Source: Chamaea fasciata (taxonomy: Eukaryota > Chordata > Aves > Passeriformes > Sylviidae). Taken from it: 64,000 nucleotides of DNA. Below, piece after piece: positions 12,623 through 24,567 of the stretch. The stretch lies in NCBI GenBank assembly GCA_029207755.1, contig JARCOQ010000007.1:41373656-41437655 (forward strand), in the 5' to 3' direction. A program made the translations under genes and the position numbers. Position 1 is the stretch's first letter; each line of letters opens with the position of its first letter. Under the pieces are notes generated by a model, which searched no databases, had not been told where the DNA came from, and saw only the letters and a program-made list of their open reading frames with translations.

Positions 12623-15600
12623 AAATATTATCACCTTTGTGCTCGCACTAATTCAAAACCATACAGCTTCTACAGCCCTTCCTGTTTTGGTTTTAAGAGA
12701 TGTACTTTCTTCTTCAAACTACAATTCTTCACTTAACTGATCTGGATTGCCAAGCTCATGGCAAATGATTTTCCAGCCAGCCCAATTGTAGAAATTCTCA
12801 CCTACTGCCTTTCTGTTTCTTAAGGATTGCTGCTGTTTTCAAAAAGAAAGAGAATCACTGGCCTTGTTTCAAATCCACACTGGTACATGTGCTGGGTTTA
12901 CTATTCCTGAAAATGTTATTTTGGAGCAAAAACTTGTCCCTTTGATGCTTGGAAATAGATAAATATGTGTGTTATTTTGCACTCAATTGTCAGGCATGTA
13001 CCATGGTGTTTTGTTGTTTCCCTGGACAGGTGGAGACAGAGCAGTTAGACACTGACGGCTTCTGTCTGGTGAGCTGGCTCTTGATTGACTGATTAGCTTC
13101 TTTGTATGGCAGGCACTTCTCTCAGTTCCGTCATTAAAGATGCATCATAACCCCTTGCAAGAGCCTTTTTTTTTTTTTTTCCCCTGACACAGAGGTAGAA
13201 GGAAAGAGTAATTCTGAATGTTTTACAGTAGGGAAACTTTTGTTAATATGGAAGGTCTTTAAAGATGGGATTTAGCCAGATTTCTGTCTTCAAAAATTTG
13301 AATAAACCCCCCAAACCTAAAAAAGTTGCTGTGAGGGCAGTAACTCATTTCTCTTCTCAAGATTATTCATTTACAGCTTTCCATTATTTTTGTTTACAGT
13401 AAGTATCTTTAGTGTTAAATAGTTAACCTAACCTTTGTAAAAGATATGGGAGGCGGTTGGAGAGGGGCTTTTCATTTTAAAATTGGATAAGATGAGGTAT
13501 GGAGAAGGAGACTGGTTTATAGACATGGCTGCAGGTGTCTGGACTGTCAAGTTCCATCTCTCAGTCATTTCAGCTTGACACCAAACCATGGTTTCTTCCA
13601 GAGGTAGGAGACAAGACCTGGGAGATGACCCCAATTCTCTGCCAGTGTTGGTATCTGATGTAGCTTCTTTCCTTTTTGCTGTTGATAATGCTATGAAAGT
13701 CCCTTATCTAATATATTTTCTGCCTGGAGAAGTGATACTGGTATGTGTAAGTGTGAACTTAAATTGATATGCTGGTATAAATTCATTGTTTCTTTATAAG
13801 ATAACTTTTCACAAGTCAGCTTGCATCACTTAGGAGGGAACTTAAACCAAGGAAAACAAGAAAAGGAGCCTCCTATTCTGTGGCAAGCATTTACATGGGA
13901 TTGTAACACTTCCTTGTTTAACAAGATTCCTGAAGTTACCCTTGTATGCCCAGTAAAACTCTATATTGCACAAAACATAGAATAATTGACTTCTGATGCA
14001 GCAGCACTTTTTGCATGATTCTTGCAGATATTGTGATGAAGTAAGAGATGACATGACCCCTTCTGCAGTGATGATCAGTAATACCACAAGCAGGTTGAGC
14101 TCTAGTTCTCAGATTGTGCCTGGCAAAAAGAGACAAGATAATCAACGTCTTCTGTCTGCAGGCCAGTATCTCAACAGTCAGCTGTGGATGGGGTAGGATG
14201 GAGTCATCTGTTATGAATTTGCCTGTGCATGGGGTGATCATAAGCATGCTGCATATAATCACTATGACTCCCTGCATCCAGCGGAGCACACTATTTCCCA
14301 GACACTGCAGTTCGTCTCTGTCTGACACTTGCCTGTGTCTGGGTTATGAAAGTCCCATTGACTTTAACCTCTGGAGCCTCTTACTGAGACAGCATTGGGC
14401 TGAGCAAAACTTTGTTAATTAGAGCCTGTTGGAAACCTTCTGGTTTATTAGGATGGTAATATGAAATGTAGCAACTGCAGATTCGGTGGGTCTTCTGACA
14501 ATTTCTTCCTTCAACTGAAGGATTAGTTCAGGAGGATTAGTAGGAGGAGTCTGTCTTCTGTGTACTCAAGGCCAATGCTGAGAGGCACTGCCTCATCATT
14601 TAACCAGGTACACCAATTACTTTATTGCAGTTCAAATCTTGATCCTAGATCTGATGGGTAGAAAGCTTCAGTGTCTCCAGCTCTGAGTAGAGGTATCCAA
14701 ATAACATTTTCCCCAGCAGGAATCTGCTTGTTAGAGAAATGTAATGGTCATTTCATAGGAAGCCTGCATAAGGATTAATGTATCTTTTCATGTGATGTGA
14801 ATCAGGTCTATCAATCAGGCATTGATACATCAGCATATGGATCTTTGTTACCTTCTACATATGGTCTAAATCTAGGAGATTTGCAGGCCTTTGAAGTTGT
14901 GTTTTAAGATCATAGAAGAAGTCCTGTCCCTTTAGAGGTCTACAGAATTCTCCATTGAGAGCTAGACATAGCATAGGTCCATCCTGGGATGTTGTGTTAT
15001 GTCTGGTTTAGTAGAAACTCAGTTTTACTGAAAAATAATTCACTGGAGCTTAACAATGACTCCCTTTTAATTGTAAGTCTTGTTGACTGGCTTCTAAGAA
15101 TGTTTTATTAAGTCATCTTCAGTCAGAGAATATTGATGACAATGGACTGTTATCAAGCTGTATTTGTGGTGGTGTGAGAGGTACACTGTGGGAGGACTGT
15201 GAAGGCCACTCTATTTTTGGGATATAAAATTGCAGTGCAAGGAGGAATGGATGGCACCTTGCTGTGAAATAATATAATTCAAATCTGTTGCTTTACAGTA
15301 CAGCCCTTTAAATGGGCAGTGGCACGGCAGCCTTGTCTAAGGGCAGCTGCCCAACCTTTCCTCGTCCATGTTCAGTGGAGAGTTTTAGCTCTGTTAGGAA
15401 TCGTTTGCATTCAGCAGATTTCATTCTTTCTCAGTTGCTTTGGTGCAGCACCTGTCAACTTGGGGAGGAAAGACAAACCTGTTAACAGGAGCTTTTGCAT
15501 GTTTCCTGTGTATTTGCATATCCCCTTCAGTCTTTTTTTTGCCCTAAAATTTAAATATTTTATGTCAGTTTATTTATTTTTATGACTTTTTTTTTTCATT

Positions 15601-18600
15601 CCAGAAACAGAAAGCAATGTAGATGCCAGAATCATGAGGGCATCTGTTCTCTTATTAGTGCTTTCCCCCACATTCACTTCTAGCTCATATACAGAGATGC
15701 ATGACTCGGTTTTTTGTGTGTTTTCTTTTCTTTTTATTTCCAGCTACCTGTGTCATCCATTACAATGTGCCTACCTGGGTGTTATGCCAAAGACAGATCA
15801 TCTGTGAAGTCTTAACCACTGCTAAATGATAAATAAAGGCCTTTGCATGAAGTTGATTCCCAAGGGTCAAAACCTCTGTTCCACAAGATGTGCCCTCAGA
15901 GAGATTGTTGCTTTTTCCTTAAAGTGCAAAATACCATCATGCAGATTAATCATGAATCTGTTACTTTGGAGGTGTAATATAGCAACCAATGCTTTGTTTT
16001 CTCTTGTGAAAAACCATCTGCCCCTTGCCATGTGGGGTTTTTTCCCCTTAGTAAGAAGACAATGTTTTGCTGCCTTTCAATGCTTTCATATTGGGTCGTG
16101 TCTCAGAGACTTCAAAAGGATCTAGGAGTACTCACTTCCAGAACTGACTTAGTCACTTCTTCTGGGTGTCATGCATTCTGTCTATTCTAGATCCTTTTAT
16201 AGTTACTACTACAGGTTCAGGTCTAATTTGGTTGCTAGAATGAAGGAATGAATCCACTGGGACCTGTAGTCAGTAGTCACAGCTAGTTTTGCTAGGAGCC
16301 TTACAGTGATTTCATGGAATGGAAGAGTGAAAAACCTACATCAGGAAAAGGAAACATAAAAGTTGGGCCATTAAACAATAACAGACTATCATGAATTTAA
16401 TTTGAGCAGGAAATATATAGATGTAAGGGCCCTCAGTTTATGGTGAAATTTATGAGGCTTTCAAAGGGCGTCAGAAGGGGGAGGTAGTGAGTGTTGCATG
16501 GCATAGGAGAGTTTAAGTGAGGTGACAATGGCACCAACGAAGAGATCAGGGGGAATAATCTTGTGCTGATTGTGAGTGGAATGGAAGAACTATCACCTTA
16601 GCTGATCTTTCTCACCTCTAACTCTCATGTGGGTACAACCCCTTGAAGGGCTCAGAATATCCATCAACATCCATTGAAGTCCCTGATAACTAAAGGCACA
16701 GATCATTCCGCAGCGAATGGTATTTCTTCTCTAGGTTTCAAGCATCCCTCTCTGTTTTCTGCTTCAAACGCAGCTCACTTTTCTGCATGTTTCAGCACTC
16801 TACATATTTTGCTTGCCTCACTCTCTGCTTCACAGCTGCTGCATTAAATCCATCCGTGGACACTTTAAAGATGCTATGGAAATGTATTGCTTGCCTTCAG
16901 CAATAGCGGTGGTTGGCCAGCACATTGCTCCCCTAGCCCATCAGCCCCAGCACCGTGGTGCTTGTGTTTGCTGGACTGTTCCTTCTGAGTGTATGGAGGT
17001 GAACACATGTTCAGTATTAATCTTCATTTCAATGAAGTTGTTTTAGTTCATGCTTTATTGCAGCGCTTTGTAATAATGCATCTGTAATGGCAGCCCTTGG
17101 GGCAGCAGTCGCATGTGGCAGGCTGAGTGCCTGAACTGCTCCTGAGAATGACTCCAATCATACAGAATGAGGCACTCCCTGGTGCACCATCTGAATTTAT
17201 AATACCAATTTATATAGTGCCCTAAAGCAAGGTTTGTATTTGCTCTGGGACACAGGGGCCAGGCTATAGAAGGGGAACTGCTCTCCATTTTTTTTTTTTT
17301 TTGCTGTCCCTTTTTTTGCATACATACATTTGTCTAACTTTTCAACTTGCCAGTCTTAAAGCCTGGACTGAGCCCAGGAAATGCAAGAATATGCCTTAAT
17401 ACAGTGATGGGTGCAGAGCCTGTAACCGGGCAACACAGGCCTGCTGCCAGCCTCACAGCATCCATCAGACCTTTCACCAGGTGTGGAGGGGAGACAGGCA
17501 GGAGGGCACAGCCCTGCCAGCAATGTAGGGCAGAGTCCTGGCTGCTAGTTCATTATGGACCTCCTTGTGTGCCTGGGAGTCAGAGTTGGCTTAAGCTCCT
17601 TTGAGAAAAGATGTGATGGGACCCAAGGTGGTGAGGGTTGGATTTTCCTAGATAGGTACTCAGTAGGATTTTCAGAAAGTGCTTAAGTAGCATGGATACC
17701 TAATGCCTATTAATTTTGAAAAAGAGGCATATAGGGCTTTAAAGGTCAAAGGCAATGCTTTGGGCTTGCCCTGGAGATATGCCACGCCTCTCACCAAACA
17801 GAAGCTAAAAGGCTTTTGTCAAAAACAGTATTTGCTGACTGAGAAGAAGGTATGTTTTGCTCTTTTCGGCTCCTTGAGGGATTTTGTTGAAGCTACAAAA
17901 TTCCCAGTCCCCACTGTTTTATAGCAGTAGGAAGAGAATTTTCCTGCTATGCCCTGATTTTATTGGAGTCCTTTCTGGGGTGTCTCATCTCACCTTAAGT
18001 CTTCACATTATAAATTCATGCCAAAAAAAGACATTTATTGGCATCTGATTGTGAATGAGAAGTACTTCCCACTATGGATAGAATGATGTTTGAAGGCATT
18101 GTGTTTGTCAGGCATGTGAGCAGAGAGAATAACAGTTGTTCCATTTTTATCATGTTTATCCAAAATACTGCATAAGATTTTAAAATGACATAACTGAACC
18201 ATTAGAAAGGCACTGGTGCAGCAGTTGTTCCTTATCCTGAGAGCTTCCCAACTGATCACTTACTTATAACATGATGCTTACAAAAACCTTTCAAGAGCTC
18301 ATGGGATGAAAAACATTCTGCAGGGGAATCTACATTTAACTCAGTCATGAGATGGCTGCTGTAGTCAGTCTGAGGGGTCTTCTTTTTGAGAGAAAGAGAG
18401 GGCAGTCTGTCTTGTCATTCCCCAATGCTGTTATTCTGCACTGATGTCTTTATTCCACCTGTTCCTGTTGGCAAGGAAGGGTTTCTGTCTTGTGGGGATA
18501 ACTGGCCAGCTACAGGTAAGTGTTTGACATGAGACTGCTTAGGGGTTGATTCTAAAGACTGAATGCAATACCAGATGCAAACTCCCAAACCGTCTGTGTT

Positions 18601-21600
18601 TCCAACATTGTTTGGAGTGGAAATAGCACAAAATGTCCCCGTCTAGTACCAATGATCTTAAGCAATCAAGGGTGTCTGTACTTCAGGGTCACTGAAGGGG
18701 TCAAAGGCAAAAAGGAAATAATATTTAATCTTGCTTGAGGAGCTGCTGAAATTCTTCAGGACGTAGCTCCTGTGGATGCATTAGATTAGCATTTTATAAA
18801 AGAGAGATTTATCTTTCACTCATGTTAAATCCAGCTTTTCTGATTGCATGTCTCTCTAGCTCTTCCGCTTACTCATCAATTCCTATTCTTACCCAACCCT
18901 GTTGATGGACAAGCAGGTATGACATGGTATTTGTTGCCAGGGAGGCACACTGTGATGTCATTGGTTGATTTTCATGGCTCCATCTGAGGATTCAGAAACT
19001 AGGAGAGGAGGCAGAGTTCAAGTGGAAGAATTAGTAAGCAATAAAGATCTACTGAGTCTTACTGCAGGTGAGGGGCTGGATGACATCATGGAAATTGGAG
19101 TGATCCCGTGGAGTTATAAAATAAAAGAAGAAAGAAATCATGGAGTTCAAAACTGGTGGAAATACTTGTTGGAAGGCTGTGCTCTGTGTTGGAAGGCTGA
19201 ACTCTGAACTGTGGCTTTGGTTTTGGCCATTTCACTGGATGCTTCCTTTTGCCCCTAGGAAGTGGTTCTCATCCTTTTGGCCTGCCCTGAGTCAGGGTTA
19301 CAGTGGGCTTGTTGACAATGGGAGATGGCAATGGATGTCGTTCTGTCTTAGAATGAGATGTAGACGTATATCTAATATCTGATAGTGGAGGTCACAAAGC
19401 CAGTGTGACAGCCATTAAATTTTGTATTGCGGGCTTAAAGAATGAACAGCTTTTATTCTCCCTTGCAAAAGTCAGTGTGCACCCACATCTGTCTCATCTG
19501 TTGTTAATGCTTATGTGTAAATACACACATACAATGTATTTACATTATGAACATCATAATACATTTGAGCATCATCTTACAATGATGCTCAAAAGGTGGT
19601 GGAAAACAGTGTATGAAACTTGGAGAAGTTGGAAACTTGGAAGCTTACATAATTTCTTTCCCCAGATCAGTTGATGTAATGAAATATACTTTTTTCCCCT
19701 ACATGATTTGCCTTGAATTTGCTCTTGCAGCATTTGCACACGCACCACTTATTTAATCTCTCTCAGGTACTCTTCCCACAAGGAATCCTTTCACCTGAAT
19801 GGGTTCACCCTTGCACTCTTGGATACACACATCAAGGTTTTTTTGTTCATTCATACATTTCCACACACTCAAAGTTGTGTCTGTATAGTTTCTGTCCCCT
19901 GTACACTCACCTAAACAAAATGGTGCTCAGAAAGTTACTTCCTGTATACAATGGGTACATTTTCTATTAAATAAATGCAACAGAACATGCTTGAAGGAGG
20001 AAGAAGCCTGTGAATCAAAAGTAAATGGTGATGTCCTGCAAGTGGTCAGAGTAACTTTGGAAGTTGAACCTCCAGCTGGAGTTAAAAATGGTGTTTGCAG
20101 TAGAGCTTAGAACTAATCCTCTGAAATTATGGTAAAGGGAGTTCTAACCAAGCACTGTCATGATTTCTTTCCCCCATCTCTGTTATTTCTTATTATTGTT
20201 ACAAGTTTTGCTTTCTCAAGTTGAATAAGGTCACTTAAGTGAGATAAGATCAGCTTCGTTTGGCACAACCAAACAGATCTGATCACAGTTTGGACTGCAG
20301 CTTGTAAATTCACCTTGGGTATTAACTTCTGGGCAAAAAGACACTAAAAATGCTAACATGGCCAAAAAGAGGAGAGGAAAAAAAAAAGCCAGAGAGTTAA
20401 ATTGCAATTTTGCCATATTGCACAGATTTTCCTGCCACTGTTTCAATGGCAAATTCCCCTCGAGCCTCATTCTCATTAAATTGTACCATAAAAATACTTA
20501 ATTTCAAGGATTTGGTGAATGCTATTTAGAGAATCTAAGGAGGAGTACCAGGAGGTTATACTCTATGGGCCAATATTGCAGTGCAGCCCCTTTTCCATTC
20601 CCCTGCTGTTGTACTCAGGGCATTAGTTTAGAACGAATCTTCTAGATCTTGTCGTGCAGCATTTGGACATCCTGGCATGATGGATGATACCTCTAACTTC
20701 TGTCTCCAGAAGTTTTTTCCAGGCTCTGCTCCCTCTTTCTCATCACGCCTGCTCAACAGGAAAGGGGGGAACTGGGAACCGGTGATAACAGCACGTGCAT
20801 TTTCTATTCCATCAGGGAGATGGGCAGCTCCTGTGTGCCAGCTTGCTCCTCTAGCAAGACCTAAGCAAAAGCTGTGTGTGGTGTCTACTACAGCTGCTGC
20901 CCTGAATTAGCAAGCCCAGATCTCAGAGCACAATAAGTATCTTGAAGATGAGCAGTCCCACACAGCAATTTATTGAAATTGCACTGACTGAATTGCCCCA
21001 GTTTATGACAGCATTTTGTCTTTTAGTTATAAAAAGCCCATTGGCTGGGTAAAAAGTTTTGGAAATTTATTCTAAAGGGAACAAGCAAAAGAAGATGAAT
21101 GGCATTTCTATGAATGTGTGTTCTTGCATTTGCCTCTTCTCTCTGGTGGTGTTGGAAGGGAATTGTCAGGTGTCTAGGTCTATAAATCTATGTCACTGTT
21201 AATTTTTAAGGCCCTTTGGAAAGGAAATTGGCTATTTTCTTAATGAAGACACTGAAAAAGTCTGATGTATCTAATTATCTTCTAGATGGGGACAAAACAC
21301 TTTATCTAGAGCATGTCATACGTTCTAAAAAGTCTCATCACAATGCTAGTGACATATACTGGGGAGATGAGTAGTATTAGGGGTTTCTAGTACAAACCTC
21401 ACTGTAGGAATAGGTTTCTTTTCATTTCCATACAATTTTTTTGCAAACTGCAGGAGTAGACTGAGAGATGAGAAAGAAATAAAGAATTAGAGGAATAATC
21501 AAAAAAATCCACTCTCCTGTTCAGCATTTAGAGCACTGCTTGCTGGACAAAGAACTTCTTGTATTGCACTGCTTTCCTCTTGTCTCTGTTTTGCTCCACA

Positions 21601-23436
21601 CTCCAGCAAAGATGTACTCTGCAACCTTAATGAAACTTCCCCGCTCTTCTAATATTTTCTCACTATTCTGTGTCTATTTATAAAATGATGTCTGCTATTT
21701 TGGTGCTTAACTGTAACAATTTTTCAGAAGTACAGGTCTATGTGTCCGAGTTAGGCACAGTAAGATTTTTTTCAAAGTAGTTGTTATCTTCCTTGGTTCT
21801 GTGTTGCACTATGAATAGAAGTTTCCCAGTTAGATGAAGCTGATCCCTCTTTCTAATTTGTAGACATTTCATATATGGATGTCCTAGGCTTTTCTTTTTC
21901 CAGTTGAAAGGATAGGATGAAAACGAGCTTATTTTCCCCAAATCTTTTTGGGCTCACTTTACCCTTGGTGATTAAGTTGGTTAAAAGTTGCTAGTTTGTG
22001 TTTTCTGACAAAGCATGTGCTGTTTTCTGTCTGCTAAACCAAAGAGGTTAAATTTGGAATGGGAAGTGGAGATGGTGCCGTTGTCATTGATTTTACATAG
22101 AAGACACTCTGTTGATAGGCAGCCAGATCAAAATGTTATGCAAGTATGTGTGTGCATGGTCTTGGAAGACCTTGGACAGGGAAGGGGTAGAGGTGATGCA
22201 GTTTCAGAAGACTATCTCAACAAATCTTTACTTTGATAAACTGCAAGCTACAACATGCTAGATTGCCAGAACTACCCGCAAGTGAAGAACTGTAGCCAGA
22301 TTTTATTGCCAGATGCACTTTTTAAATCTGGAGTTAACTACTGAAGTAAATGAAGTAATACCTGATTTTCTTCACAGTAATTGAGACCAGGATCTAATCC
22401 CATGCCCTAAGGAGGGCTTGATAGTTCTTACTGCTGTTACGTTGTCCATATAAAACAGGTTAAAAACGATCAACAATAACCTGCCTTTGCACAAACATAT
22501 AAAGGGATAAAATCTTGCTCTTGGGATGCTGATTTTGGGTTAGGAAGATGCTTCTTTGATGGACCATTGTCACATTGTTGAAATAGGTCTCTATCATCTT
22601 CTCTGTGCATGGATATGAATTTGTTAGGTGTGTGAAGGACTGTGGTTTCCAGAGAAACTTCCCAAGGGGCTCCTAATACTACTTGTAACTGTTATTTAGT
22701 GTTTCTGTGTGGCTATTATCCACCTCAGACACAGCTGCATTTCGATAGTAGGAAGGTGATCAGTACATAGTGTATAAAATAATAAGTATTTATTACTTAT
22801 TGAGTACTGCATGTAGGCTGCCTGCTATACAAAACGTAGAAAAAGACAAAAACCTTTGGATACATGATCAGAGGCGGAAGGAAAGATAAATAGCTTTGCA
22901 GTCTGTCCCTAAGGCTAATGCATTCCTAAGTGTCTGGCGTTGCAGTATGAGCATCATACACAAATTTTACAAGACCAGACAGTCTGGAGACAGGGGCCAG
23001 AAAGTTTGATTCCTCACTTTTGGGTTTCTGTGCACCTCATGTGCATAATGTTCCTGTCTGCTAGTCTTTCTTGAGGTGGGCTTTTAGCATGATAACACAT
23101 TAAAAAACTTTACACACATGTTCCCCACAGTACATTTGCTGCGCTAAGTGATAAAATGATAAATAACGATATCTAGGACATACGCTCTAAATGATTGATG
23201 GAAATACTGAGCCAAGCATAGTTGATACTGTCTATCAGTTGCTGTTGTCTCTACTTTTAGAAGTGAGGAAACGAGTGGATAAAAAGTTCGAGATGTTTGT
23301 ACAAGGAAACTTAGTGGCTGGTTTAAATGAAATGGGCAGCGTATAAATTGACTTGAAATAGCTAGTAGGTTTGGGTCAAACTCTGAGCTAGAAGGGAAAA
23401 TTCTTTGTGAACTTTAAGGGTTTTGAGGTACTCATG
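12623..23436. other. Repeat-poor unique DNA upstream of the CpG island
   Basis: Nearly 11 kb in which I recognise no CR1, LTR, RNA gene or credible exon. A T run lies near 13166-13180, and a perfect hairpin at 19564-19593 is listed separately. The position immediately upstream of a strong CpG-island promoter and the lack of young insertions suggest regulatory DNA, but this is inference. Confidence 0.5.
19564..19593. repeat. Perfect 12-bp inverted repeat (hairpin)
   Basis: Arms tttgagcatcat (19564-19575) and atgatgctcaaa (19582-19593) are exact reverse complements around a 6-base loop, cttaca. Pairing stops at the next base on both sides. It lacks the T-run of an RNA polymerase III terminator and is too short for a typical miRNA precursor, so its role is unknown. 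Confidence 0.9.
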
Positions 23437-23817
23437 AAAGGGATCGTCTGAGGAAGACGCTTCCTCTGCTCCTACGGCTGGTCCCTGGTGGCAAACTGAA
23501 GGAAAAAATAAGCCGCATCTGCCCGGTTTCGCCTTGCTGGGACCAGAGGGGCAAAAATCCCCCCCTGCTGTGCCGGCCCGGTGAAGGAGCGCTGCAGGAA
23601 CGAGACACTGACGGGCCGAAGGCAGCCGAAAAGCCGCCGAAGGTCTTTCCTGGGAGGAGGCGGCGGAAGCGTGGGAGGCGAAGCCCGGCGGAGCGGCGCT
23701 GCCCGTGCCCGGGGCCGTGCCCGCTGTCGGGGCCGGGCGGACCGTGTCGGGGGCCGGGGCACGGACCCGCGGTCTCTTTAAAAGCCGGGGCCGGTCGGGC
23801 GGGCGCGGCGGCAGCAG

Positions 23818-23835
23818 GGGGCGGCGGCGGCGGCG
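23818..23835 (+). repeat. GGC trinucleotide run in the predicted 5' leader
   Basis: A G run followed by about five GGC units lies just downstream of the expected transcription start. It is the kind of run that forms stable RNA structure and varies in length. Confidence 0.75.
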
Positions 23836-23915
23836 TGCGCGGGGCTCGGGCTGCTCCGGCACCGCGGCGCGCTCAGCCCTGCGCAGCTCCGCCCGCGGCC
23901 GCCCGCGGCTCTCCC

Positions 23916-23943
23916 GGCACGGCACGGCACGGCACGGCACGGC
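23916..23943 (+). repeat. GGCAC pentanucleotide tandem repeat
   Basis: Five exact GGCAC units plus a partial GGC, followed by three CAGCC-like units. Two more GGCAC units occur at about 24100. It lies within the predicted 5' leader. Confidence 0.9.
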
Positions 23944-24510
23944 CAGCCCAGCCCAGCTTCCCCGGGACCCCCGCAGCCTCGGCGGCTGGGGCCACGCTGG
24001 AGCCCCCTGCCCCGCAGCGCAGGCGAGCCGCGAGTTGGCGCGGCGGCCGGCGCCCGCCCGGCTGCGGAGGTGAGAGGGGCGGCGGGCGGGGGGCGGCTCG
24101 GCACGGCACGGATCGGAGGGAGCTGCCCGCCCGGCGAGCGCTGAGCGCCGCCGCTCCGGAGCTCCGCGGGTGGGTTTCTCCTCGCCCTTCTCACGACAAC
24201 TATTTCGGATCGTTTTATCCCTCTCCCCGTTCCTCGCTGCCCCGGCGCGGCTGGGCGCTGCCCGCCCGGGCGGAGTGGGCGCGCACCGACCCTCGGGACG
24301 CTCCGGCTCCTTTGGTCAGACTTTTTGGGAGATCGCAGTTCCCGCGGCGGGGCATTTTGCAGTGGAAAATTGGTTGTGGGGGGGCTTTCGGAAGAGAAGA
24401 CACTACGCTGAGTTATAGCAGGGAGACCCTTAGAGTGAGCCTGCTGTTTGACTAAAGCTTAAAGATTTCTTAAAAAAAAAATACTAACGAGAGAAGAAGA
24501 GAGGCTGAAG

Positions 24511-24567
24511 ATGAAAGTTTTTTTCTTTAATATTTTTTGCCTCTTCCAAGTCTTCGGATCTATAACG
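24511..24567 (+). CDS. Candidate first coding exon, signal-peptide leader (partial gene)
   Basis: This is the first ATG after more than 1 kb of ATG-free CpG-island sequence, with an A at -3. It encodes MKVFFFNIFCLFQVFGSIT, a 19-residue hydrophobic leader with a basic second residue and small residues (G, S, T) near the end, as in a cleaved secretory signal. Reading on without splicing stops after 33 codons. A GT (gtagcg) lies immediately after codon 19 at 24568, giving a phase-0 exon end, although the donor is weaker than consensus. Many receptors and adhesion molecules use this layout: long GC-rich leader, short signal-peptide exon, large first intron. I do not recognise the protein. No credible second exon follows in the window. 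An alternative is that the leader is spliced at 24069 and coding starts further downstream, beyond the window. Confidence 0.5.

Larger units (their letters stand above)
23560..24420 (+). promoter_or_regulatory. CpG-island promoter and 5' leader
   Basis: Very GC-rich and CpG-dense, with the peak at about 23680-24300. A TATA-like TTTAAAA lies at 23777-23783, so initiation would be expected around 23,805-23,815. The + strand is free of ATG from 23437 to 24510, the behaviour of a real 5' untranslated leader, and the first ATG is that of the leader exon at 24511. A consensus donor, GAG|GTGAGA, at 24069/24070 allows an alternative non-coding first exon. Simple repeats in the leader are a GGC run (about 23818-23835) and GGCAC x5 (23916-23943). 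CpG islands are often bidirectional, so minus-strand transcription is not excluded. Confidence 0.8.

Noticed and set aside
22787..22850. Possible L2/MIR3-like word (ttacttattgagtactgc)
   Set aside because: Too short and too degraded to tell from chance by eye.
23362..23940. 192-codon minus-strand frame through the CpG island
   Set aside because: It is rich in R, P, A and G and reads through the GGCAC array. CpG islands have few stop codons, and the frame shows no domain and no splice context.
23705..24455. 122- and 206-codon + strand frames in the CpG island
   Set aside because: Both start at GTG, not ATG. There is no ATG on this strand before 24511, so they are open only because of GC content.
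24511..24567. Naming the gene from its 19-residue leader
   Set aside because: Signal peptides evolve fast, and I did not find a confident match to a known receptor, adhesion or secreted protein, so the symbol is left empty.
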